A DNA stretch of 64,000 bases from Rapana venosa (lineage: Eukaryota > Mollusca > Gastropoda > Neogastropoda > Muricidae), in assembly GCA_028751875.1 (NCBI GenBank), contig CM054151.1, positions 39,908,587 through 39,972,586 of the forward strand, read 5' to 3'. Each line of letters begins with the position of its first letter. Position 1 is the stretch's first letter. The position numbers and the translations under genes are program-made. Positions 10,953-22,585 of this stretch are shown piece by piece. The notes below the pieces were generated by a model that worked only from the letters and a program-made list of their open reading frames with translations, was not told where the DNA came from and made no database searches.

Positions 10953-11123
10953 ACCAATCTCCCCGCCACAGCCATACCCAGATTCGTTATGTCTCATCCC
11001 CAGGGGTCAGAAGTCCACAGGGAGCCTATCAATATCAGACCACGTAGGTTCACCAGCCAGAGGGGCCCTGCACTGCTGCTGGGTCACTTTGGTTGTGTTC
11101 AGTGGTGTGCGTGCCTGTTTTAA
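10953..11123 (+). repeat. Dispersed repeat family D, plus copy
   Basis: About 170 bp beginning ATCTCCCCGCCACAGCCATA and ending GTGTGCGTGCCTGTTTTAA. It is almost identical, in inverted orientation, to 13,797-13,968. A shorter diverged piece lies at 25,165-25,240. It ends where the (AAT)n tail of a LINE begins. Nature unknown. No coding potential. Confidence 0.85.
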
Positions 11124-11139
11124 TAATAATAGTAATAAC

Positions 11140-11176
<37 letters not shown>

Positions 11177-11319
11177 TATGGAGTTTATAGAGCGCTATAT
11201 CTTGCAATTACAATTCAGATCGTTTCCGTTCAATCCGCTCCTACGCAAGCAACCAAAAATGATTAACAATATTCTAACAAATTCAAATGTACACACACAT
11301 GCCCCACACACACCACACA

Positions 11320-11376
<57 letters not shown>

Positions 11377-12815
11377 ACACAGGTCGTACATTTCAGCAGG
11401 GTGATGGAATTTTGGCTTTTAAAAGCAGGGACAGATATGAGATGAAACAGGAGGGACAAATCTTAGGTTTGAAATAGGTATGTTTTGAGGCTGGATTTAA
11501 AGCTGTCGTAAGTAGGCTTTTCACGAAGGGAGAGAGGGAGGTCATTCCAGATTGATGGACCAGAAATAGAGAAAGAGCGAAGGCCAACAGTGGATTAGTT
11601 GAATCTAGGTATTCGTAAGCCCAGGGTATCTGCAGCAGAGCGGAGGGAACGAGAGGGAGTGTACAGGTGAAGACATTCACAGAGATATGAGGGTGCTGTT
11701 TTGTGGAGACATTTGCAACAGAAGGTACTGATCTTGTACTTTACTCTCTGTGGCACAGGCAAACAGTGGAGAGATTGCAGGAGAGGAGTAATATGCTCAG
11801 ATTATTTCTTTCTGAGGACTAATCGAGCTGCAGAGCTTTGTATGCGTTAAAGGGAGTGGATAGATGATGCTGGCAGACCAGCCTAAAGAGAATTACAATA
11901 GTTCAGACGTGAAAGAATAAGAGATGTGACAAGTTTGGATGTTGCATCAGTGGACAGGTACTTTCGGATTGCACTTATACGCCGTAATTGATAGTAGCAG
12001 GACTGGCAGGTCTGAGTGATTAATTTTTTGCATAGAGAGTGTATTGTCAATAACAACACTTACATACTTAACTGCAGTGGATAGCGGAACTGATGTATTG
12101 CCAAATTCTATTGAATCTGTTGTGATGGAAGAAAGTTTGTGTTTGGTCCCTACATCATGGCTTCGGTTTTATCTGCATTTAGCTGTAACTTGTTTTGTAT
12201 CATCCAGTTTTGAATGTCTTGAAGGCAAAGTGACATATTTGTCAAGATAAAAGGCAGATTTTCAGGAGTGTCACTGCTTTGTATCTGAGAGTCATCAGCG
12301 TAGAAATGATGGTTGATCTGATGACGGTTTATTATGTATGAGAGTGGAACAGTGTGGAGAGTGAACAGGACAGGGCCCAGACCTAATCCTTGTGGGACTC
12401 CACATTCCAGCTTTGCAGGAATTGATTGAATTTTGTTTACTGTGACTGTCTGGAATCGGTCAGTGAGGTATGAACTAAACCAGGTAAGGGCTGCATCTTT
12501 GCTACCAAACGTTTTTTTGGAGACGGGAGAGAAAATATAGTGATCTATAGTGTCAAATGCTGCAGATAAGTCGAGAAGAGTGAGAAGGGAGATTTTCCCT
12601 GAGTCAGAAGCGTTTAGAAGCGTGTTTAACGTATGGACTAGGGTGGTTTCAGTGCTGTGGTTGACGAGATAGGCAGACTGAAATGCGGGAAGGAGACTAT
12701 TTGAATGACGATGGCTGTTGAGTTGTTTCAGAACTACTTTTCAAGGACTTTGGAGATGAAAGGTAGGTTAGAAATAGGTCTGTAATTTTTTGTAAATGCT
12801 TTGAGCTAACGTCTG
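11124..12815 (-). mobile_element. L2/CR1-like LINE, minus strand, 5' truncated
   Basis: The same family as 4,096-5,340 but longer. Reading the minus strand from 12,812: NYRPISNLPFISKVLEK, a decayed motif A (AFDTID region), motif B GVPQG, motif C HFYADD (about 12,300) and C-terminal SGPSIWNDLPLSL (about 11,560). The 3' end GCGCTCTATAAACTCCATAT and the (AAT)n tail lie at 11,124-11,180. Several stops and frameshifts. A (CA)n array at 11,325-11,380 sits in the 3' UTR, at the position where the 4-5 kb copy has GT repeats. Confidence 0.9.
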
Positions 12816-13520
12816 AAATGTCAGTGTTCAGTTTTATTGTTATTGTTATTAGATGTTGAGTTGGGGTTTGTCTTTTGTTGTTGTTGTTTTTTTATGTTTG
12901 CTGTTGGGTTTTATAAAATAGTTTTGGGCGTTTTTTTTTGCATCCCCCTCCCCCTTCAAAATATATATGTAAAAACCTGCTAAAATATCAAGTCCACGGA
13001 ATTTTTTTTCAAGGAGACTTTAAAATGATTCTCAGATTGTAAACACAAATGAAAATTACATTAAGTAAACAGACATAAATGAAAAAAATAACAACAAAGT
13101 ATTCTTCAGAAATCAGGGGGGGTGGGGGGAATCAAAATTACAAGAACATTAAGTAGAAAGAAATATCTTTACAAAACTTCAAAGTATCTAAAATTGTAAG
13201 AAAGGTATGCAAAAATTACACAAACGGATTAAGTAAACAGAAATTGATACCCAAAAAATGTACTGACGGTGTTCTCTGATTAGAAAAATGGTAAAGTGAA
13301 AAATTACTCATGAAGAAATTAAACTGAAATGATTTTCAAAATTGTATTCAGGCGTGCTCAATTCTTTTAAAAAAATATATTTTGTTAAATCTAAAATGCA
13401 CACATACGAAGAAATGTACATAAATCAAAGAAGACCTTAAAGGCATTTTGAAATGACAAGAAAGTATGAACCATATCTTCAGTACAGGCTCAGGAAGTCA
13501 ACCAAAGGAAGAAAGGCAAC
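12816..13520. other. AT-rich stretch, weak internal repetition
   Basis: A-rich DNA in which fragments such as AAAATTAC...ATTAAGTAAACAG recur at about 13,055, 13,130 and 13,215. This suggests an old, diverged tandem repeat. No ORF or transposon motif. Confidence 0.4.
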
Positions 13521-13524
13521 TTGT

Positions 13525-13968
13525 TTTTCGTTCCTCGGCTAGAACTCCGAGGTTCACCTCTGATAAGATATTGCCGCTCTGGTCTCATGTCGACCTCAGA
13601 TTTGGTTTCCCCATACACTTCTGTGCCTGTGGTGAGTTTGTGTCAAGGCTTTTGGGGTTGGAGGTTCGCGGGGAACGGTCGTTGGAGGGACGTTGTGGTG
13701 GTTGCCATCTCGTTTGGTCAACTCACTTTGTCTGGCTTTGCGACTTAGCTAATACTGGGGGCTTAGTAGGTGGGGTCCTGTTACGTTAGCTCAAAACAGG
13801 CACGCACACCACTGAACACTACCAAAGTGACCCAGCAGCAGTGCAGGGCCCCTCTGGCTGGTGAACCTACGTGGTCTGATATTGATAGGGTCCCTGTGGA
13901 CTTCTGACCCCTGGGGATGAGACATAGTGAATCTGGGTATGGCTGTGGCGGGGAGATTGGGATGAGAG
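13525..13968 (-). repeat. Dispersed repeat family D, inverted copy
   Basis: The right part, 13,797-13,968, is the near-perfect reverse complement of 10,953-11,123, with about three mismatches noticed by eye. The left part extends family D further. At 13,530-13,555 it includes TTCCTCGGCTAGAACTCCGA, a motif shared with family E copies at 24.2 and 54.4 kb. Open frames here have no recognisable domain. Confidence 0.75.
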
Positions 13969-14231
13969 CTGCGTGGGAACAGCAGGACGGGGACGTCAGA
14001 GAAAATGAGGTAGCAAAACAAAAGTCTAATTAATCCGAACTCCCAACTTAAATGGTGCGAGCTAATTATATTTGCATATCAGTTTTCATTTCCTTATCAC
14101 TCTTTTACGCTGCATTTCAAACTTTATTTAAAACAGATTCTTTTCATTCATTACTTTAACCTTTGAAGGGAGACAGCTATTTGAATAACGTCATCAAACA
14201 AAAATCATAAGTTTTCATAATATTTGAATTC

Positions 14232-14262
<31 letters not shown>

Positions 14263-14282
14263 AAAAAAAAGGTAAGCAGTCC

Positions 14283-14557
14283 CATAACCTATAAGGTCGT
14301 AGGGGAGCGAGGCGTCAGAGACCTCACTACTCTAGGGCCAGCATATTGAGGGCGGCGCCCATCTCCTCTCCCTCGCTGCTTTACCTTCCCTGACCCTAAA
14401 GAGGGCAGGTACCCATTTACAGCTGGGTGAACTGGGGGAACTGTACTGAAGCCAAAGCGTGCAAACGGTCACCCATCCAATTGGTAACCACGCTCGACGC
14501 TGCTTAACTTGGCTGGAGGAAAGCGAGTGCTCCGACCACTGAGCTATCCCGTCCTCT
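14283..14557 (-). mobile_element. SINE family F (tRNA/5S-like head)
   Basis: Minus strand from 14,557: GGGATAGCTCAGTGGTCGGA (tRNA A-box-like). A 5S-rRNA-like stretch follows: AAGTTAAGCAGCGTCGAGCG, then ATTGGATGGGTGACCG. The family-specific body runs to about 14,283 and the 3' tail module is missing. (CT)n arrays flank it at 14,231-14,262 and 14,556-14,579. Confidence 0.85.
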
Positions 14558-14599
14558 CTCTCTCTCTCTCTCTCTCTCTTTAATTGGCGTAAGAATGCT

Positions 14600-15300
14600 T
14601 ATCAATCACACACACACACGGTGCATGCACGGCGCACGCATTTTCACAAACTTTAGGTAACATACTAGTTTTGTAACCAGCTACTACTACTACTACAGTA
14701 CTACAAATGCACTATTCAAGTGAACCATGCCCTTTGACCCTACAACAAAACCCTCCTCAGATAAACACACACACTCATAAACTTCCCCCTACCCCCTACC
14801 CCCCATCACAACCCCATTCCACCACCCACAAAAAAAAAGTCACGGGTAGTGTATCTGCCCTCTTGGCATACCATGAAATGACTAACGTGTGTCTTGTGGA
14901 ATGAACTCCCAACTTCAGCACTCGTGGTTTAAACCTGCCCCAGAACAGCACCTTGATCTCTGTCGGGTGGGACTATCACCTGCCCACGGCTCTCCAGGGT
15001 CAGATTTACAACCAACTCGTTTTCGCCTCTGGGTGGACAAGTGTTCTATTATGCGGTCGAATTTGAACCCAGCGCTCCATTGAACAGCGTGTAGGGATGA
15101 GGACAAGACATTGGCTTTGCAGACGACCTTCCAGCGCTAAAATTGTGTCAAAACTGCCAGGAACTATTAAAAAAAAATGAATGTCGTCCCTTGTTTGTTT
15201 GTCCAAGAGACTTTTCTCTCTTGAGGTTCTTGGTTTGGGCCAAACGTCTGACTTTGCAAAGTAAGGTACCGTGTGAACAGTACTGTCACTTGTAGTACCA
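14600..15300. other. No recognised feature
   Basis: Low-complexity CA and C-rich patches near 14,600-14,830, then mixed sequence. Short open frames at 14,889-15,206 lack domains. Confidence 0.4.
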
Positions 15301-15534
15301 GGTCACGGCCTACAGTGCTGTGTGTGTGTGTGTAGGGGAGGGTGGGGGTTGAGTGGTAGGGTATGGGTGGGAGGAGGGGGATGGGTGGGTGAAGGTAGGG
15401 GTAGCGGGGTGGGTTGGTGGGGGGGGGGGGGTATACAATGGGTATCATTCAGTCTCAGTCGGCTGCCAATAATCTGTATTTGAAGATCTTTGGTCGCTAT
15501 GTCCCTTGAACAAGACTGAACAGATCTGACCAGA

Positions 15535-15536
<2 letters not shown>

Positions 15537-15614
<78 letters not shown>
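15537..15614. repeat. (CT)n-(GT)n compound microsatellite
   Basis: About 41 bp of CT joined directly to about 35 bp of GT. A degenerate GT/G-rich tract also occurs at 15,317-15,431. Confidence 0.95.
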
Positions 15615-16470
15615 ACGGAGGTAAAACTCCGGTCGTCTCCTCAAAATATCTGTCAGAGGTCGGTCATATGTGAAATCCTAGCAGCTCGCGCTTAAATAAA
15701 GAAAAGATTTCTTTGTTGTTGTTGTTGTTTAGTCTTCAAATCAGATTCTATGAAAATCTGCCAGAGCATACTTTTGTGCGTACATACATAGTTATTGAGA
15801 AGATGAAAAATAATGTTAAGAGAAAGTGAAATGAAATAGATACTTTGCATTTTATCTGTTTAATTCCATTATTTTTTTCTCTCAGGGTTAATGTCTATTC
15901 ACTACTAGGCAATTTAGACAGGCAGATTTTCATACTAAAGTAACGAAGAAAGGAATCAAAGCAGAAGGGAGGATGTGGTGCCCCAGGAAAGACTACAGTA
16001 ACCTGTCCACTGTTGAATGATCAATGACTTCAGCAATTGAGGTTATATATTGCTGAGAACCTTATAATACATACAATCTTAACGTTCCCATATTTTGAAC
16101 TGGTATCAATCCCTTTTCTTTGTATGACCAACCAAACAAAAAAAATGCAATAAAAAAATAAATGATGGACTGTGATAAAATGAGAACATAAGCATGTCAC
16201 ATTTTGAAAGTATTTTGTATTCCAGTCGGTTTAATCGCAAATCATAAACAATTATCTCTATATCCCTTGAGAGGGGAGAAAATTTCACAATTTTGGAATT
16301 CAGAATACACAGAACTTGTCAAAATCTATTTCATTTTGTCTGATGATCATTTTAGGCCATTTGTATTCACGGCATTAATTTTCAAACTGTCTGGAGCACC
16401 TCATTCAACAAGAGAATCTACTGTCTCATTTTTCAGTACAGTCCGCAATGGGATCACTTTCGCCTTTACC
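15615..16470. other. No recognised feature
   Basis: AT-rich, single-copy-like DNA. No motif, tandem array or retroelement block was recognised on either strand. Confidence 0.45.
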
Positions 16471-16477
16471 TATCCCG

Positions 16478-16550
16478 TAGTCTTGTAGACCGTAGGGGCA
16501 CCACTGCAGATTTTGCAACCAGCTTCTCCACTGTGTTGGAATCCAGCACG
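16478..16550 (-). mobile_element. RTE-like 3' end fragment
   Basis: The plus strand reads ATCCCGTAGTC...GACCGTAGGGGCACC and then ACCAGCTTCTCCACT. It parallels the 3' terminus of the RTE-like copy at 17,170-17,230 (TCCCGTAGTCTGACGACCGT...GGGGGCACC). It is a short 5'-truncated relic. Confidence 0.55.
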
Positions 16551-17143
16551 AAATTGAGTCTGCTCCTTCTTCCTCAAATGTAAAGGACTCTGGCTCAAGA
16601 GCAGTAAGCAGAGAATTATTTTCAAACGTTGTTTAATATTTTTATAGGATAGAGTACTATCGTAATTCATCGTCTGTCTTATCAGACAAAATATTTTAAT
16701 AGTATAAATGCAGAAAAAGTAGTGAGGAAAAAAGTGCAGGTAACCACATAAAACTTTCACAAATATTTTAAAATAATATAGTTCCAACTTAATTCATATT
16801 TGTCTTATGCCATCAGTGCCTGGGGTTTATCACAGTTCTTGATTAAACCATTGCTTTGTCTTTAGTGGTCGACTATGACTCTCTGACTAGGAGGCTTGAC
16901 TCGCACATTCCTTACGTTCTGCAGCCCTGGGGGCTAGTTGACCTTTGGAGAACATCTCCAACGCTGACTGTCCTTATGCCCACTTGGCCGAGAGAGTGGG
17001 GATGTACTGTGGGCAAGGCATCTCCACTATAATCAAATTTCTACCCAATTTCCGAAACAGCAGCTGCCTCCTCTGCTGTTTTGGAGGTCATCGTCGAACA
17101 CGACGGACATTCATATTTGTCTTATCACACAACGTATTATGAC
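16551..17143. other. No recognised feature
   Basis: AT-rich sequence followed by a more GC-balanced patch at 16,860-17,110. No domain in the small frames. Confidence 0.4.
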
Positions 17144-17165
17144 AATTTGGCTTCTATCTATCTAT

Positions 17166-17506
17166 CTATCTATCTGTCCCGTAGTCTGACGACCGTGGGG
17201 GCACCCTCAAAGACTCAACAACCAGTTCCCTCCATTCCTCTCTCTGTTCTGCCTTTCTCAGGGTTTTGTTGATTTCTAGGCCTGTCCATTCGCTGATGTT
17301 ATCCTCCCAGCTCTTCCTTGGTCTGCCTCTTCTTCCTCCTTGGACAGTGCCTTGTAAAATTGTCTTTGCAAGTCCTTTGGATCTTGTGACATGCCCATAC
17401 CATTTAAGTTTACGTTTTTTCACGATCGTTAGAAGGTTCTCATAGGGTCCAATGGTTTGCTGGATTCTGTTATGCACGCTTTCGTTGCTTATGTGGTCTT
17501 TGTAGG
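17166..17506 (-). pseudogene. C-terminal block of RTE-like copy 2
   Basis: Continues the frame interrupted at 19,644: YKDHISNESVHNRIQQTIGP, RKLKWYGHVTRSKGLAKTI, GGRRGRPRKSWEDNISEWTG. It ends at a stop just before the (GATA)n tail. It aligns with 9,637-9,973 of copy 1. This shows that the two halves were once one gene. Confidence 0.92.
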
Positions 17507-19643
17507 TCAAGTCAAGTCAAGTCAAAGTCAAAAACACTTTAATCATCCCATGAAGGGCAATTACAATACTGACAGGCAGATTGATATACATAAAAAATAT
17601 CAAAGACACAAAAGCTATATTTTATATTGGTTTTCAAATGACTTCAAATAAAATGTCACGAACCACACACAACACACACACACACCAACACACACGCGCG
17701 CATGCGCACACACACACAAACACACGCACGCACGCACACACATCAATTGTGAACACAATTTTAAACCCATTGACTAGAAGACATAAAAACTTATTTTTAC
17801 GCACGCATATACGCAGCACGTACACACGCACGTACGTGTGTGTGCGAACACGCCCACGCACACCCACACCATACACCAATATATAAATTCAATGTTTTAA
17901 GACCGTTGACTAGAAGACAGACTTATTTTACACACCCACCCACCCACCCACACACACATAATTATATATTGACGACACTCATAACAATGACAATCAGGCA
18001 AGTAATTCAGAGAAATGTAAAAACTAGGTAGTCAACATCATTGTGAATTCAGAATTCGAATGCTTACTGGCACAAAAGAATTTCTTTTTCTGTTAGTTTT
18101 GCTGATGGGACACTGAAAACGGCGTTCCGAAGGCAACATTTGAAATTCTGGAAACAAAGCATGGGAAGGATCAGCCAAAATGGCTGTGGCTTTGCGTACA
18201 AGCTGCTGATTGCAGAACGACATGAGATCTCTTTGTTCTTTTCCAATTATTTTTGAGCAGATTCTTACAATTCTCTGCAGGCCATTCTTGTTTTTAAACA
18301 CTAAGGTTATTGTACCAACAAATGAAAGCAAAACTTAGAACACTCTCTATGTAAGACTTGTAAAACAAGGAAAGAATCTTTTTGTCTACAAAAAATGAGT
18401 TCAGTTTCCTCAGAAAATACAGACGTTGTTGTCCCTTTTTGACAATAGCGTCAGTGTTAACGTCCCAGTTTAACTTGTGGTCAAAAACAGTTCCCAGATA
18501 CTTATAGTTCAAAACGTTTTCAACTTCTTGATTATGGATAATAATATTCTTAGGAGTATGCCCGATCTTCTGAAGTCGATAGGAAGGTCTTTAGTTTTAG
18601 AAACATTTAGCTCCAGATAGACCTCGTCACACCAGTGTACGAACTCGGTGAGGGCTGGACCATGGTCTAAGACTGATCCGGATAAGAGAGACAACAGAGC
18701 ACTATCGTCTGCGAACTTTACCAGAAAGGAATTTCCATAGTTGCTTCTGCAATCATCTGTATATAGAATGTACAGAAGTGGTGAGAGGACGCAACCCTGC
18801 GGAGAACCAGTGCAGGTAAATCTAACCGAAGAAGATATTTTGTTGGCCAAAACATGCTATGGTCTGTTGGTTAGAAATTCAATCAGCCAACAAACAAGTT
18901 GATTGTCTATGTCAAATTTTGAAATTATTTTGTTAACCAGAACGTGAGGCTGCATTGTATTGAAAGCTGAACTAAAGTCAGCGAACAGTATTCTGGCATG
19001 AGAGTCAGGTGTTTCCAAGTGGCCATGTAACTTGTTCAAAATGAATAATTTGGCATCTTCGACTCCCCTTTGAGACCTGTACGCAAATTGTAGTGGGTCA
19101 AGGTCTTTCTCTGTGGCAGAAAGAATGAGAGATTTTACGATCTTTTCTAGCGTTTTCATCACAAGAGATGTGAGAGCTACAGGTCTAAAATCGTTAGGCC
19201 GAGAAGGATTGGGTTTCTTTGGAAGAGGTATTACATTGGAAGTTTTCCAAATAATTGGAATCTGACAAGTATCCAGTGAGGCCTGGAACAGGTGTTGAAG
19301 GACACTGGCAAGCTCAGTAGCGCAGAATTTCAGGTTTTCTTCCACTTATACCTGTTTCTGGTCTGAGAGATTTGTTAATATGTATTGCCTTTTAAGTGCT
19401 TACAGATAATTTCTTCATCAACAATGACGTTATTCTCAGAAACTAGGGGTTGCTTCAGGTTATTTATTTCATCTGAGAAATCATGCTTTTCAAAGCGAGT
19501 AAAAAATGCGTTTAGATGGTCTGGTAAGTTGTTATCACATACTCCCTGCAAACTGATCTTTGACCTATGTTGGACACCTACCATATTTACTGCAGACATA
19601 TCTTTGATACCCTGCATGCAGCATGAAAATTGTTCCCCGCAAA
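17507..19643 (-). mobile_element. Rex1/CR1-like LINE nested in RTE-like copy 2
   Basis: A 5'-truncated minus-strand LINE of about 2.1 kb. The plus-strand left edge begins with TCAAGTCAAGTCAAGTCAAA, so its 3' end is a TTGAC repeat preceded by GGGATGATTAAAGTG. The RTE sequence stops at 19,644 and resumes at 17,506. A few RTE bases are missing, and no TSD is evident. The 3' UTR holds CA-rich arrays at 17,665-17,950. The C-terminal pattern is shared with 27.4-28.2 kb. Confidence 0.88.
18038..19600 (-). pseudogene. Reverse transcriptase of nested Rex1/CR1-like LINE
   Basis: Order on the minus strand: DHLNAFFTRFEKHDFSDEI (about 19,530), VIPLPKKPNPSRPNDFRPVA, TSLVMKTLEKI, motif A FADFSSAFNTMQPHV (about 18,970), motif B GSPQGCVLSPLLYILYTDD (about 18,800), motif C VKFADDSALLSLL (about 18,715), KYLGTVFDHKLNWD and C-terminal LLPSERRFQ (about 18,140). 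Catalytic Asp residues are retained. Stops and frameshifts at about 19,370, 18,853, 18,510 and 18,300 disable it. The endonuclease is absent through 5' truncation. Confidence 0.88.
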
Positions 19644-19644
19644 C

Positions 19645-21030
19645 TGCCAAGGAGTCTCCGAAAGCATCTCATCTCCACCGCCTGTACTCTTCTCTCCAAA
19701 TCTGCAGTCAGGGTCCATGATTCACAGGCATACAGAAATATGGATATGACAAGGGAGTGCATTAGTCTGACCTTGAAGATAAGTGAGATATTTTTATCTC
19801 TCCAGATGGTGTTTAGTTTTGACAGTGCTGTTATTGTCTGTGCAGTCCTGCATACTACTTCTGGCTTGGATCCCTGGTCTGATACAATGGCTCCCAGGTA
19901 CTTGAAGCTTTGAACTGTTTCCAGCTTCTGGTCATTAACCCTGATATCAGTGCTAATGCCGCTGGTGTTATTAGTCATCAGTTTGGTCTTCTCTGTACTG
20001 ATTTCCATGCCGTATGTTTTGGAGGCATTATTCAGGTGTTCTGTTAGGCTGGCAAGCTCTTTTTCTGATCCTGCTATTCCATCAATGTCATTTGCGAAGC
20101 GGAGGTTTGTGATCGTTCTGCCACCAATGCTGACTGATCCTTCATGATGTTCCAGTGCATCAGCCATGATTCTCTCAAGGAAGATGTTGAAAAGAGTGGG
20201 TGAGAGTAGACAGCCCTGCCTTACTCCAACTGTTGTTCGAAACCATTCTCCAATGTTGTTGTTGTAGTACACTGCACTGGTGGCCTCTCTGTACAGCTGT
20301 TTGATGATTCTGATCAGGTTTACATTGATGCTGTACAAATTCATGGTTGCCCACAAAGCTGCATGCCACACCCTGTCAAATGCCTTCTTAAAATCGATAA
20401 ATACATGGTAAAGGTCTTGTTGATGTTGAAGGTGCCGCTCACATAGTATTCTAAGGTTGAATATCTGTTCTGTTGTGCTGCGCCCTGCTCTGAAACCTGT
20501 TTGTTCCTCAGCAATGATGGTCTCTGCTTGTGGCTTCAATCTATTCAATATTATCTGCAGCATGACCTTGCTTGGGTGGTATATGAGGCTAATTGTGCAG
20601 TAATTATGGCATTGTTGTAGATTTCCTTTCTTGGGGAGGGTGATGATGAGTGACTGTGTCCATGGTATTGGCCATTTTCCTGTCTGCCAGATCTTGTTGC
20701 AGATTCTTAGTAGGGCGCTGATCATGGCTTCCCCTCCAGCTTGAACCATCTCAGCTGGAATGTTGTCGGGCCCCTGCTGATTTCCCCCTTTTTCAGCGAT
20801 CTGACAGCTGTTTCCACTTCTTCTCGGAGGATAGGGTGACTGTCTGTGTCTTTGTTTGGGGGTACGTTAAGGACTTCTGGATCTCCTGCGGTTCTATAGT
20901 TATACAGGTCGGAGCAGTATTCTGTCCATCTGTTCAGAATATCCTGGTCGTCAGTGAGACACTTCCCATTTTTGTCTTGGAATGTTAAACCTTTTCCCTG
21001 TTTTGTGCTAGTCAAGTCTTTCACCAGCTG
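19645..21030 (-). pseudogene. Reverse transcriptase of RTE-like copy 2, motif C altered
   Basis: Linker and RT: KGKGLTFQDKNGKCLTDDQD, then from 20,749 NYCTISLIYHPSKVMLQII, EEQTGFRAGRSTTEQIFNLR, motif A FIDFKKAFDRVWHA and motif B GVRQGCLLSPTLFNIFLERI. Motif C reads RFANDIDG instead of FADD, so the first catalytic Asp is Asn (about 20,094). KYLGAIVSDQGSKPEVV and VQAVEMRCFRRLLG follow, and the frame then enters the nested LINE. A frameshift lies near 20,780. Confidence 0.9.
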
Positions 21031-21084
21031 ATATGCTTTCTTGCTATTGTTTTTCTTGATGTTCTCTTCAATGTCTTGGCACTA

Positions 21085-22400
21085 TTTACCGATCCATTTC
21101 TCTTTTGCCTCCATCATGGACTTCCTGATTCTTTTGTTGACTGCCCTATATTGTTCTGCTCTTTCTTTTGTTTCATTTTTCTTTTTCTTCAACTCTCTAC
21201 GCTTGTCACATAGTTGTAGGATGTTAGGCGTGACCCATGGTTTTTTGACTGGTCGGTGTTTGCCAAGAAGCTCGCTTGCTGTTTCAGTCACTGCTGTATT
21301 GAAACTAATCGTCAGTGTATCTATGTCTGAGTCTATCACAGTGAGTGCTGCAAACTTTCCACCTATCCTTGCTTGAAAAATGTCTACTATCTCTGGGTCC
21401 TTCAGCTTCTCGAGGTCAAATTTGATCCTGATGTTGTTCCGCTTGTGGATTTTCTTTAGACGTAGTCGGAAAGTCATCATCACAAGATCATGATCACTCC
21501 CTATGTCTGCTCCTGGAAAACTTCGTGTCTGTGCGATGTTAACACTAGACTGAAACCGTCTTTTCACCATGATGTAGTCTATTTGGTTGTGGTGTTCTCC
21601 ATTTGGGCTATGCCATGTCCATTTTCTGGATTTCTTGTGTGGGCCAAGTGTATTCACTAGCTGGAGGTGGTTTTTACTGGCAAACTCCAGGAGTCTCAAG
21701 CCTCTTTCATTTGATTGGTTATTGCAATGTGGCCCACAAACGCCCTCCCATCTTTCCATGCATCTTCTCCTACTTTGGCGTTCCAGTCACCTTGCACAAC
21801 AAGGATGTCTTTCTTGGGAGTTTGATTCAGACCCTCTTGTAGCTGGTCATAAAATTCTTCTATGGCTTCATCTGTGCAGTCTGATGTAGGGGCGTAATCC
21901 TGTACTACAGTTATGTTAAAGGGGGTTGCTCTCAGGCGGATGGTAATAAGTCTGCTGGACACAGGCTGACAGCTCATGACGGTGTTCACGGTGTCTTTGT
22001 GAACGAGAAACCCCACGCCGTGTTCATGTTTATCCTGTTTTCCACTGTAGTATAATTTATGGTCTTCCTGGGTCGTTGTTTCTCCCATGTTTTTCCACCT
22101 TACTTCGCAGATCCCAAGGATGTGCCATTGATATCTGGACATCTCATGTGTCAGTTCTTCCACTGTGCTTGCAGCTCTTAGTGTCCGTACATTCCATGTG
22201 CCAATGATAGTGTTGTTTCTGGCACGGATTTTTCTGTGTTTTACATCAGTAGCAAAATTTTTACCTCTGTCCTGATGAGCAACAGAAGGCGTGGTCCTTG
22301 GTAACCCGGGCGACGACCGATCGGGTATGGAGATTCTGGCTGTCTTTTTCATGGATGAGTCTCCAGGTCGGATTTTTTTATTGGGTTTACTCCCCACATG
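21085..22400 (-). pseudogene. Endonuclease region of RTE-like copy 2
   Basis: The N-terminal part contains IIGTWNVRTLRAASTVEEL (about 22,215) and ILGICEVRWKNMGET. It continues with VSSRLITIRLRATPFNIT, GDWNAKVGEDAWKD (about 21,790), KWTWHSPNGEHHNQIDYIMV and GADIGSDHDLVMMTF (about 21,490). A one-base shift after AWKD separates the two frames (22,634-21,696 and 21,759-21,082). The methionine at 22,634 lies inside a GT microsatellite outside the element. A start near MKKTARISIPDRSSPG is more plausible. Confidence 0.9.
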
Positions 22401-22510
22401 TGGCAGGTGGTACTGGGTTACATGGTTACCAGTAGCAGAGGGAGTCTCTGACCTGACACCAATAATTTGGCTTATGTCATAAAAATGCGTGCTCGTGTGT
22501 GCGAATGTGT

Positions 22511-22512
<2 letters not shown>

Positions 22513-22570
<58 letters not shown>

Positions 22571-22585
22571 CGCCCGCGCGCGCGT
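22513..22585. repeat. (GT)n-(GC)n microsatellite
   Basis: About 49 bp of GT followed by alternating G and C. It lies just outside the 5' flank of RTE-like copy 2. Alternating purine-pyrimidine sequence of this kind can adopt Z-DNA (inference). Confidence 0.95.

Larger units (their letters stand above)
17154..22463 (-). mobile_element. RTE-like LINE copy 2, apparently full length, with nested LINE
   Basis: Minus-strand element flanked by a 10-bp TSD, AATTTGGCTT, at 17,144-17,153 and 22,464-22,473. The 5' end at 22,463 starts GGTGTCAGGTCAGAGACTCC. The 3' end carries a (GATA)n tail at 17,154-17,176. Net length without the nested insert (17,507-19,643) is about 3.2 kb. Order is 5' leader, APE endonuclease, RT, C-terminal domain. 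The frame is broken by indels near 21,720 and 20,780, a stop at about 21,083 and the nested LINE. Confidence 0.92.

Noticed and set aside
14707..15206. Small overlapping frames as candidate exons
   Set aside because: No domain, no convincing splice sites or codon bias, and overlapping frames on both strands.
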